64,000 bases of DNA. Origin: Vanilla planifolia (lineage: Eukaryota > Streptophyta > Magnoliopsida > Asparagales > Orchidaceae). Positions 52,501-64,000 of the stretch are shown here, in pieces. Below the pieces are notes generated by a model, which was not told where the DNA came from, did not search any database, and saw only the letters and a list, made by a program, of their open reading frames with translations. The position numbers were made by a program, and so were the translations under genes. The DNA lies in assembly GCA_023846275.1 (NCBI GenBank), contig JAIUJO010000191.1, forward strand, positions 248,001 through 312,000, given 5' to 3'. Within the stretch, counting starts at the first letter, position 1. Every line of letters starts with the position of its first letter.

Positions 52501-55500
52501 AAGTGATGTATGTGTTACACAAGAAAAAATTTAGAATAACATATTATTATAAAAAACTTGGAGGAAAAATATGAAGAAATGAGGGAAAATTTAGGGGAAA
52601 ATTGAATTCCAAGACGTAATTGAAATGAAGTGGAATATCCTTAATTATAAAATCATTATTGAATTTGAAATGGCTATTAAATGTGCCAAAACTGTAGTAA
52701 ATAAAACATTGAAAATATATACACTAATATTTCAATGAATAAAGCTCGTTAAGGTGAGATCAATACTGCAGCCTTTGTCTCCATGAAGCAATGTTAATAA
52801 CCATTGTGGATTATTATCTTAAATAAATATAAAAAAATTAAAAAATAATTTTTTATATTGCATAATTATATATTAAATATATAGAAAGTTAGTTGAAATA
52901 ATATAATATAAGTAAATGAAAATGATGTTTAGGTCACATATGATGTGAATTAGAGTTTTAGAGAAAATTAAAACATGCCAAAACATTAGATAATAAATAT
53001 TTTAAAATATTAAAATGAACATTTACATGGAAAGAGCTCTTCAAGAAGAGACCAATTAAAGTTTTCTCATCTTCATAACATTTTGTATGGAATTACAACA
53101 AAAAATAGAAGAAATTAAACATAAATAATAATAAACTAATTTCTCAATATTTAGTAAATCCATCTTAGAAAGAAAAATTGCATAAATTGAAGAAATAAAT
53201 TATAACCAAATGAATGACCTATAATGATTACTAGAAAGAAAAACTTTTCAAAAAATGTGATAAATTTTATAAGAAAGTAGTATTCCAAGAATTAAGAAGA
53301 TTGAGTGTAATGTCCACAATCAATAGATCTGGTAGAAAATATATATCTCATAAAAAGTGAAAATGTGTACGAAATAACAAAATTAAGTTTGTAAAAATTA
53401 TTATAATATTTGATAGAGCTCATCGAGACTTGTCCAAAAACATTTGTTTAATGCCCTTTAAGCCTCTTTGTGAATACTACAAATTACAAATGTAAATAAA
53501 TATAAATACTTATAAATTATTATTAAAGTAATGTAATATAATTAAATAAAAATGATGTAAATGTCATATGCGATGAGAATTATGATTTAGTAGTAATATA
53601 ATAATATTAATCTGAAAGATTTGTTAAAATTAAGTAAATTGTATAGTAAAGTTGCACTCAAAGATTATGAAGAGATCTAGTATAAAATTTGTAATCTTCA
53701 ATTCAAGAATGAAACAAAATTTCTAATAAATAATGCAAAACACTATAAAAGAAAAATATTTAGAAATATAGAAATAAATATTTAATCAAAAAAAGCTCCT
53801 TAAGATAAGTCTAATTCCATTTGTCTCCATCATAGTTCATTTGGAATTACTATGAACTTGAAAAGAAATTAAACATAAATAATGATAAATTTTTTTTTTA
53901 ATATTAAGTAAAAATATATTTAATCTAAAATAAGATAAATTGAAACAATTAAGTATAATAAAATTAAAACAATGTAAAGTACACATGGCACTAGAGTTTT
54001 GTAGTAATTTAACCAAGTTAAAGCCAAATATTAAAACAAATAAGAATACTTTCATAAGAAAGTTACATTTCAAGATATGAAGCAAACAGAATGTATAATC
54101 ATTGATCATAAAAATTGTTACAAATAATAACTCTTATAAAATTAGCCAAAACAATAAAATATAAAATAATTACCAAAAGAAGAATAAATATTTAATTTTG
54201 TGGAGCTCATCGACAAGAGGCCAATAGTGTTTATTCATCTCCATTTGGTATCATTTGGAAAAATTATGAAGTACAAAAAAAATATGTAATAATATATTAA
54301 TAACTAATTGTTAACTAAATGTATATGTGTCCTGAATAAAGATAAGTTGAAGAAATATAATTTAACAAAATGATTTACAAAAGAAGTTTGGTTTTTTTGT
54401 GATATAACCAAATCAAAGAAAAAATTTTTAGAAACTAAGTAAATTATGTAGTATTGCTATACTCAAAGAAATTAAGGAGATGAAATGTAACATCCTTGAT
54501 TGCTAAATCATGAGTTGGAATGACTCATGAAATATGCCAAAATCATTTAAAAGTTAATATTAAAGATTATAAAAAGGAATATTTGTTGGATAAGGCTTAC
54601 CAAGATAAATGTAATGATGATTATTTTGTCTTCATTGAAATATGTTAGGAATTGTTATGGATAATAAATTATATAAACATAAATAATAATAAATTATTAT
54701 TTGAATATTCAGTTGACAATATTAAAGCTAAAATAAGATAAATAAAAGCAATGTAAAATTTTCAAATCAAAGCAATACAAATGTCACTTAGAGAAAATTT
54801 AGAGCCATGCAGTAATACATTAAAATAAAAGAAAAGCATTTATAGAAATAAGATAAATTGTATTGGAAACTTACATTCAAAGATGCTAAAGATGTTGAGT
54901 TTATTGTGCTTGGTCATTAAACTCATGCATGAATCAAAATGTATACAAAGGCATCACAAAATTCTAAAAAAAATAAAACAGTTAATTATATAAAAATGAA
55001 TATTCTGTTAGATAGAGCTTACAAGGATGAGTCAGATTAAACACTTAAAAATACAAATATTAAATATTTAATTAGACACAGCTAGTTAACATGAGTCCTA
55101 TTGCATTTGTTTCATCTTGATAAGACCTATTTTTGAATTATTGTGATTTACCAAATTATATAATCATAAATTATAATAAAATATTATTTAAATATCACAT
55201 AAATGTATGATAAATCAAAAAATGAGTTAAATTGTAACATTTAATATAACCAAATAATTGACATATAAATGTGACATGGGGCAAACATTATATTTACATA
55301 ATAATTTAAATAAATAAAAAAGAAAGTTTGAAAAAAAAAGATAAATTACATGGGAAAGTTCCATTCCAAGTTACGAGATCATGCGTAGCATCCCAAGTTA
55401 CATAATCTGTCAATCGAATCTCTTTTGAAATTACTATAAATTACAAAAGTAAATAAACATTAAAAATAATGAATTATTATTTTTATGTTTAGCAACTAAA

Positions 55501-58500
55501 TAAAATTGAAAATATATTATCTCAAGTTATATAATACAATGAAATCATAATGATCTAACATGCACATGATAAGAGAATGAGGGTTTTATAATACAATAAA
55601 AATAAAACTAAAAGCATTTTTTAAATATAACAAATTGGATAATAAAGCTACACTTAAAGATGTTGAGGAGATATAGTTTATCTTTGTTAAAAACATTAGT
55701 TATTATTCAAAAAATCTAATAAAGTATGAAAAATCTCATGAAAATAAAATATTCAAAAATATAAAAGTGTATTTAATTAAAAGGAACTCCTTTTTATATG
55801 TCCAATGACATTTTTATCTCGATCAAACATTACTGAAATTACTATAAATTAGCAAAGAAAATATGTGCAAAAATAATATATTATTATCTTTATAGTTACA
55901 AAACTTTAAATAAAACTAAAATTAGATAAAACTAAGTTATATAGTGCAATAAAATCGAAGTATTTCAAAAGTCACATATGAAGAGAATTAGACTCTGATA
56001 GTGATATGCCAAAATAAAAAAAAATGGAAAAATGAAAAATCATACATGCTAAAACTAAAATTCAAGATAGTAAAAACGCTGAGAGTAACATAAACGATAG
56101 TGAAAATAGATATGAGTCAAAATTTTTCATGGTTCTTATCAAATTGAAGAAATTAAAAAAGTTTAAAAAACATATAAAAGTAATTATTTAATTATAATGA
56201 GCTGATCGAGTTGTGTCTAATCATGTTTTTTCATCTCAATCAATCCTTTTTGAAATTAAAATAAATTAGTAAAAATAATAATAAATTATTTATTTTAATA
56301 TTAAGAAAATATGTAATAAATTAAAGTTAATTAAAATAAATCAAAGTAATACAACTAAATTTATAAGATGCAAATGTCAGATTTTGGAACCTTTAAATTT
56401 ACAAAGTAATGTAATTATATCAAAAACAAATTTAAAAAAACGAGATTAATTATAAGGAAAAATTTAATTCTAAGATATTAAGAAGATCAAGTGCAACATC
56501 CTTGATTAAAAAAATTGACAAGTCTAAATGTTTAATAAATATGCCAAAACCTATGAAATAAAATAATTAAAAAAATGAAAATGATTATTTAAACGAATAA
56601 AGAATGTCAAAAAAAAGACCATTAATGCATGTTTCAACAAAATTGAACCTTGTCTAGAGATACAACAAATTACATAATTAATAAACTTAAGTAATAACAA
56701 AACATACTTTTGAATTAATAAGATACATTATGTTTTTGAAATAAGATATTTGAAGCAATATAGTATAATTAAATTAAAGTGATGCATATACGTCACACAG
56801 GAGGAGAACTAGAGTCATATAAAAAAAACAAACATGTCAAAACATTAAAAATTTGAATATTTTGATATATAAAAATAAATATTTGCTTGGATAGGACTCT
56901 TTGAATAGAGACTATTGACATTTGTCTTGTGTGCATTAGATCTTGTTTGGAATTTATGAGAAAACCGTAAGAATATAAAGTAAATTTAAACATGTACCTT
57001 AAAAAAATTGAGACAAATTCGAAAAAGGTAATGCAGAAAAATTAAATCGACATAAATGTCACTCAAGAGAAGTATCAGTATTTTGTTGTAATATAACTAA
57101 TCCAAAAACAATTAAAGAATGAGATAAATTATATGCGAAAGCTGCATTCTATGACAATAAGGAAACTGAGTATAATATACATGATCATCAATAAGGTACA
57201 AAACAAATGTCTCATAAGAAGTGAAAAAACCATACTAAAGAAAATAAATTAGAATATAAAAATGAACATTTAATTGGATAGAGCATATTGAGGTAAGACA
57301 CATAACATTAAGAAATATTGCGAATTACAAAAGTTAATAAACATAAGAAATTATAAATTAATATTTTTAAAATAAGTAGATATATATTAATTCTGAAATA
57401 AAAAAAAATTGAAGCAATTTAATTAACTAAATGGATGGATTTAAGCGACACATGAGAAGAGAAATACATTTTGGTAGAAATATTAGAAAATTATAGCAAA
57501 AGATTTTCAGAATTGAGACAAACTATATGGTAAAGCTATACCTAAACAAAATAAGAATATTTAGTGAAATCGAATTACCTCATAAAATGTGCGAAATGAA
57601 TAAAAAACATTAAGAACAAAAATTCTCATAAAATCTACCAAAACAATACAAACTGTGAAATTTAAAATATTAAAATTAATTTTTAATTTTTAAGAGCTCA
57701 TTGCTGTGAACTAAACAATAGTTGTTTTGTTTCCATCACATAATGAATGAGAAAACTATGAATTACAGAAAAGATAAATAAATAATAAACGAAAATTTTT
57801 AATATTAATTAGATATATATATTAATGATGAATTAAGATAAACTAAAGCAATGTAATATGACATAATGGTAGTAATATAAAACTTGTATTACATAGAAAT
57901 TTGAGTTTTATTGTACGATAACAAAATATATGGCAAAGATTTGAAATAACCAGATAAATTTTGCGATAAAGATACACTCAAAGATATTAAGAAAATGGAG
58001 GGTAACATCTCCAATTACTAAGTAAACAGATTGAAATACCACATAGAACACTAGAAAACACTTTAAAGTAAACATTTTAAATTATAAAAATGAATATTAA
58101 TTTTCATAGAGCTCACCGACATGAGTGCAACGACTACTATTTTTTCCATGGGACCATATTTTTAATTATTATGATAACAAAATTAAATAAATATAATTTT
58201 TAATGAATCTTTATTTTAATACTAAATAAATATATATTAAATTTGAGATGTGATAAATTAAAACAAAGTAATACAAACAAATTAGAGTTATGCAAATGTC
58301 ACACAAGAGGAGATTTTGAGTTAGGTTGTAATATAAAAAGACAAAAGTGAAATATTTGAAGAAATGAGTCCTTGTTTGAAATTAGTATGTATTATTAAAC
58401 TAAATAATATAAATAATAAGAAAATATTATTTTTATATTTATTAAATATATAATGAAGCTGAAAAACGATTATTTCATGCAATGTAATAATATGAAATCT

Positions 58501-59041
58501 AAGAAATCTAAGGAACACACTATAAGAGAATTTGTGTTTTTTTCGTAATATAGCAAAATTAAAACAAAAAGACATTTAGAAAATATAATAAATAATACAA
58601 AAAAGCTGCACTCTAACTTATTAAGGAGAGCAAGGGTAACTTCCTCGATCGCTAAATCTGGTATGAATGAAAATATCTTGTAAAGTAATACAAATCTACA
58701 ATAAAAATTTAATTTTTCAAAATTTAAACTAAGTAATAAAATATAAAAAATATTAAAACAAATATTTTGTTGGATAAAGCTTACTTAGACATGTGTAATT
58801 CATTTCAATCAAATTTGGTTATACTTATAATAATTATCAAATTAAATAAGTATAAATAATTAAATTATTTTTTTAATATTTGGTAAATAAAAATTAAAGT
58901 TAAAATAATGTAAATTAAAGTAGTATAATCTTGCCAAATCAAAGTGAAGAAAATGTTACAAGAGAGAAGAATATGAACTTCATAACAAGAGATCCAAATG
59001 AAAGAAAAAAATTTATAATAATAAGAAAATTGGTGCAAGAA

Positions 59042-59215
59042 AGTTATGTTCCATGATACCAAAAAGATTGAGTGTAACATTGCCAATGATCAAATCATGT
59101 ACTAACCAAAAGCACTCATAAAGCATCAAGATAGTTATGTTCCATTATACCAAAGAGATTGAGTGTAACATTGCCATTTACCAATTCATGTACTAACCAA
59201 AAGAACTCATAAAGC
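59042..59215 (+). repeat. 91-bp tandem duplication inside a satellite monomer
   Basis: Two copies start at 59042 and 59133. Both carry AGTTATGTTCCAT, AGATTGAGTGTAACATTGCC and CATGTACTAACCAAAAG in order and are far more alike than neighbouring monomers are. This points to a recent local duplication of the dyad 1 region. Confidence 0.85.
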
Positions 59216-61787
59216 ATAAAAAGCTAATAAAAATAAAATATTTAAAAAAAGTTTTTATTTCATTAGATAGTGCTTATCATGACTAGTCCAATATCATTTG
59301 TTTCTTCATTATTCAATTTTGTTTGGAATAACTACAAATTAGTAAAGTAAATAAGTACAAATAATAATGAATTATTATTTTAATATTAATTAAATATATA
59401 ATAAATATTAAATTAATACATTAAACCAATGTAATATAAAAAATAAAAGCAAAAAATTAAAGAAATGAAATAAATTATATATGAAATTGGCATTCCATGA
59501 TAATATGGTGATGTAGTGTGATATACTCATTGTCAAATGAGCTACAAGTCAAAATATCTCACAAAATATTCAAAGCTTCTAGAAAATTAAAAAAAATTGA
59601 AATATATATAAATAAATATTTAATTTGGTACATCTCATCAAGTTGAGTTTTATGGCATTTGTGTTTTCTTGATCAAAGTTTATTTAAAAGTGAAAAGGAA
59701 ATTGACATAAGCAACAAAAAATTATTAATTTAATACTATTAAATAAATATTAAAGTTGAAATATGATAAATTAAAGCAATGTAATATGACCAAATCTAAA
59801 AATTCTAAGGGTCATACAATAGAAAATTTAGTGGTTCATTATAATAATATATTAAGTCAAAGCAAAATGTTTGCATAAATGAGATAAATTATTAGAGAAA
59901 GTTATATTCCAAAATATTAAGTAGGTCGAGTATAAAACCACTAATCATTAAATTTGTTATGAATCATAATCTTGTCTAACATACACCAAAACTTTAGTAA
60001 ACATAAACTTTTATAATATGTAATGAATATTCGATTAGATGAAGTTTATTACGACTAGTCTATTGATAGTGTTTTTCTTAATTAGACCTCATTTTAGATT
60101 ATTATGAATTACAAAAGTAATTAAACATTAAATATAAGAAAAAAATTATTTTACTATTGACTAAATGCATATTAAAGATGAAATAAGACAAATTAATGTA
60201 ATAAATCAAAATCTACATATAAAAGATTGATAAATGAGAAAAATTGTACAAGAAAGTTGTGTCCACATAGACCGAGAAATCGAGTGGAACATCGTAGATT
60301 ATCAAATTAGTTATGAATTGAGCTATCTCAAAAAATATGGTAAAATTCAAGAAAGTGAAATATTTAAAAAAAAATGATTATTTATTTTGATAATACTAGT
60401 TGAGAAAAGTCCAATGAAATTTGTTTCTTCTCAATAATACCTAGTTTAAATTACCATGCAGTATAAGGTTAAATAAGCATGAACAATAGTAAATTACAAT
60501 TTTAATGTTAAATAAATTTATGTTAAAGTTAGAAATGAGATAAATTGAAAAAATATATTATAATAAATTCAAAGTGATGAAAATGTCATATGATAGGGGA
60601 TTTCAAATAACATAATAATATAAAAAATCAAAGTTAAAATTTTGAAAAAGAGAGATAAATCAATTAAAAACTGCTTTAAAAGGTATTTAAAACATTGAAT
60701 GTAACTTTATTAATTGTTAATTTAGTTATGACTTCAAAAGTCTCATAAAGTATAGCAAAAGCAAATTATTTTATTTTATAGAGCTCTTTGAGATAAGACC
60801 AAAGACATTTATTTCATCTCAATTTAACCTCATGTGAAACTACAACTAATTATTAAAATAAATAACTATAAAGTATTAGAAATTATTATTTTTGTATTGA
60901 ACAAATATATAATAAATCTACAAAAAGATAAATATAAGTAACGTAATCTAATAAAATCTAAGTGAAGCAAATGTTACAAGAGAGAAAAATTACAATTTCA
61001 TGGTAATATAACCAAATCAAAATGAAAAATTTTAAGTATGGTAACTATCTCTATTTGTCAAAATAAGTACAAATTGAAATATCTCATAAACTGTAATAAA
61101 ACCTTAGAAAAAAAATATTTAAAAAATAAAAAATTAATATTTAGTTGGATATACATCATCTTGATGATTTAAAAAATATTTGTTTTTTATTAATCAAACC
61201 CCATTATGAAATCTTATGAATTACCAATTTAAATAAGAAAAAATATTACTAAATTATCATTCTAATTTTATAGAAATATATAATAATGCTATCACGAGAT
61301 AAAGTGAAGCAATGTAATATAACCAAATCTAAATGATATAATTGTCACATGGGAGATGTAGAGTAAAATAGTAATATAACAAAATCAAAGCAAAAAAATT
61401 GAAAACAATGAGATAATTTATATGGCAAAGTTGCATTCAAAGATTCTAAGGAGATCTTTTATAGTATCCATGATAACCAAATATGTTATGATTCAAAATG
61501 TTTCACAAAGCATCCTAAAATAATTGAAAATAAAGTAATTTAAAAAATAAAAATGTATAATTAATTGGATAGAGCACATTAAGATGAGTGCAATGCTATT
61601 TGTTTTATCTTCATCAAGCCACATTTAGAATTACTATGAATTACCTAATTTAAGGAAACATAAAAAATAATAAATTATAATTATTGTAGCAAGTAAATAT
61701 GTACATTAAAGCTAAATGTAGATAAATTGAAGTAACATAATATATCTAATTCAATGAGAAGCATTTGATTGAATGAGATAAATTTCA

Positions 61788-61893
61788 CATGAACGTTGCA
61801 TTAAAAAATATGGACATCAAGTTCAACAACCTCAACATCACATGAACATTGCATTAAAAAATATGGACATCAAGTTCAACAGCCTCAACATCA
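61788..61893 (+). repeat. 53-bp tandem duplication inside a satellite monomer
   Basis: Copies at 61788-61840 and 61841-61893 differ at two positions only. They begin with CATGAACRTTGCATTAAAAA and end with CTCAACATCA. The near identity against a strongly diverged background marks a recent event. The 144-codon frame on the - strand (61838-62272) overlaps the second copy and is not a gene. Confidence 0.9.
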
Positions 61894-63228
61894 ATTCTTC
61901 CATGAATAAAAATTTCTTACCAAGCTTGTCAAAACTAATGATAATGTTCTTTGAGAGAAGTCCAATAGAATCTATTGTCTTGATAGGACATGATTTGGAT
62001 TTCTTAGAATTTAAAAAACTAAAAAAAGAATAAATAATAATAAATAAGTATTTTAACATTAAAGAAAAATATATTAAAGCTAAAAAGATATAAATTAAAA
62101 AAATATAATTTAGCAAAATGAAAGTGATATAAAGGTCACATGATAAAACATTTAGAGTTGCATAGTAATATAAGAGTTTCAAACTGAAAAATTTGAAAGA
62201 TGAGATAAATAGTTTGAGAAAGTTGCACTGCAAGTTATAATATTGATTAAATGCAACATACTTTATCATCATATCATGCTGAATGTAATTGTTTCAAAAC
62301 ATGTAAGAAAATAATAAAAAAAATTACTTAAAAAATATTAAAATAGATATCTAATATAATAGCTTTTATTGAGTCAAGTTTAATGATATTTGTTTTGTCT
62401 TCAATATCCTCATTTGCAATTAATGTGAATTACCATAGTAATTAAACGTAAATAATAACTAGTTATCACTTTAATATTAAGTTAATATGTATTTAAATAA
62501 AATGTGATAAATTGATTCAATATAATATAACCGAATCACTATAAAATATTTGACGAAATGAGATAAATTTTAAATGTAAGTTGAAACTAAGAAAATAAAG
62601 ATATTGGATGTAGCCTCCTCTATCACTAATTCATGTGCAACTTTAAATGTATTATGTCATGCTAAAACTCTACAAAATAAAATAAATAGAAATATATAAT
62701 GAATATAGAATTGGATAGTGCTCATTGAGAAGAGTCCAACAAAATTGGTTTTACTTTGATTAGATTATGTTTGAAATTACAAGGAATTATCACATAAAAT
62801 ACATAATTAATTATAAGTTTTTATTTTTGATTTTAAATAGATTAAAATTAAAGAAAAAATGAGATAAATGAAAATAATATAATCTAACTAGGTTAAATCA
62901 AAGTAAAGGATTCACTAGAGAAGAATTAGAGTTTTGAAACAATGTAACCAAATTGATGTAAAAAGGTTGAAGAATTGAGAAAAATTGTGTGAGAAATTTT
63001 TACTTTGGGATACTAAAGAGATTAAGTGTGATATTCTCAATCATCAAACCAGTCTTGAATTACAATGTCTCAGGAAATCTACAAAAATTAAAAAATTTAA
63101 ATATTTAAAAATTCATGAATGAATATTTAACTTGATACAACACATTGAAATGAGTCAAATCATTTTTGTTTTGACTTGACTGGAGCTCATTTAAAAATAT
63201 GATGCATTTAAAAAAATTAAGAATAAAT

Positions 63229-63245
63229 AATAATAAATTATTATT
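63229..63245. other. Dyad 3 of the satellite monomer (example)
   Basis: AATAATAA and TTATTATT flank a single central A, a perfect 8-bp dyad made only of A and T. It is among the best-kept stretches of the monomer and is visible in most copies (for example near 43740 and 54685). Confidence 0.65.
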
Positions 63246-64000
63246 TTAATATTGAGTATACATACATATATAAACAAAAATGAGATAAATTGCAGCAATA
63301 TATTATGATTAAATCACCATGAAAGAATTAAAGAAATGAGATTAATTATTGGTGAATGCATAATTATAAGATACAAATAAGAATGTGTAAACGTCCTCTA
63401 TGAAAAAAAATAAGGATTGATTGGAAATGTTTCATAAATCTTGAAACTTTTGACAAACTAAAATATTTAATAAAATAGAAATAAAGTTTTAGTTGAATAA
63501 AACATTTAGAGATGAGTGCAAAGATGTTTGTTTTCTCTCGATCAACCTCCTTTGGAATTAAAGAGATTCACAAAATCAAATATGCATAAATAAATAAAAA
63601 ATTATGATTTTATCATTAATTTAACTTATATTAAATTTGAAATGTCTTACATTAAGAAATGTAATACAACTAAATCAAATCATTTTAAAGTTCAAATAAG
63701 AGAAGACTGAGACATACATAATATTGCAACAAAATTAAAGAAAACAATTTAAAAGAATAAGATAAATTTATTACAATATTACAATCTAAGATACTAATGA
63801 GATTTAGTATTATATCCCCAATTATCATAACATGTATGAATCAAATCGCATTAAAAAGCATACTAAAACTCATAATATTAAATTATTAATTGAAATAAAA
63901 ATAAATAGAAAATTTGATAAAGTCTATTGAGTTGAGTTTAATGACTATTATTTTGTCTCAATTAGACATTATTTAGAATTATAATAAATTACCAAAATAA

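Larger units (their letters stand above)
32283..64000 (+). repeat. ~410-bp satellite, block S6, about 78-85 monomers, running off the window
   Basis: This is the longest uninterrupted block. The landmark order is as in S3, and monomers run from about 330 to 430 bp because of internal deletions and gain or loss of the 60-bp module. Well-kept landmarks include the dyad at 33274-33294, GGAGATCGGGTGTAACATCC near 52209, and TCAAAGTGATGTAAAG and TCACATGAGAGGAG elements throughout. All reading frames in this block, including those of 86, 90 and 144 codons, fall on repeat sequence and have no coding signal. The array reaches the right edge in mid-monomer. Confidence 0.9.

Noticed and set aside
61838-62272. 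144-codon frame on the - strand, the longest in the window
   Set aside because: It lies wholly on satellite monomers and a recent 53-bp duplication; composition is Phe/Leu/Ile/Tyr/Ser-rich as expected from AT-rich DNA, and neighbouring monomers do not keep the frame.
11982-64000. CRISPR array or bacterial repeat interpretation of the periodic sequence
   Set aside because: The whole ~410-bp unit is repeated rather than a short direct repeat with unique spacers, and there are no cas genes or bacterial-style coding density.

Overview
This 64 kb window is AT-rich, eukaryotic, non-coding DNA. No open reading frame looks like a gene: the longest is 144 codons and lies inside satellite repeats, and I recognise no protein domain, rRNA or tRNA. 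The abundance of old repeats, the CpG sites decayed to TpG/CpA, and promoter-like motifs resembling those of plant retroelement LTRs point to a large, heavily methylated genome, most likely a land plant. I cannot name the species.

Layout. (1) About 1-8.9 kb is anonymous AT-rich sequence. It holds a degenerate 42-bp minisatellite (6.37-6.65 kb) and a ~1.25 kb dispersed, LTR-like repeat with a TATA box (7.40-8.65 kb). (2) About 8.9-11.96 kb is strongly purine-biased on the + strand and contains two tandem copies of a ~1.18 kb unit, plus a 23-bp doublet and a long polypurine tract. (3) From about 11.98 kb to the right edge, nearly everything is one diverged tandem satellite. Its monomer is about 400-420 bp, with shorter forms near 360 bp, and I estimate a little over one hundred copies.

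The satellite is not one uniform head-to-tail array. Calling the majority orientation '+', it runs - (11.98-18.17 kb), + (18.17-29.26 kb), - (29.26-32.28 kb), then + to the window end. This gives three polarity switches, and the first is close to a palindrome. Two foreign blocks interrupt it: one of ~1.1 kb at 15.80-16.92 kb, and one of ~2.9 kb at 23.22-26.15 kb. The second carries another copy of the 7.40-8.65 kb repeat and is flanked by a possible 5-bp target duplication.

Each monomer has an internal ~60-bp module present one to three times, three short dyad symmetries at fixed places, and CpG positions that vary as expected from methyl-cytosine deamination. The window reads as old satellite heterochromatin and its boundary. 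Nothing in it indicates genes working together. All boundaries were placed by eye and are good to about 5-30 bp.
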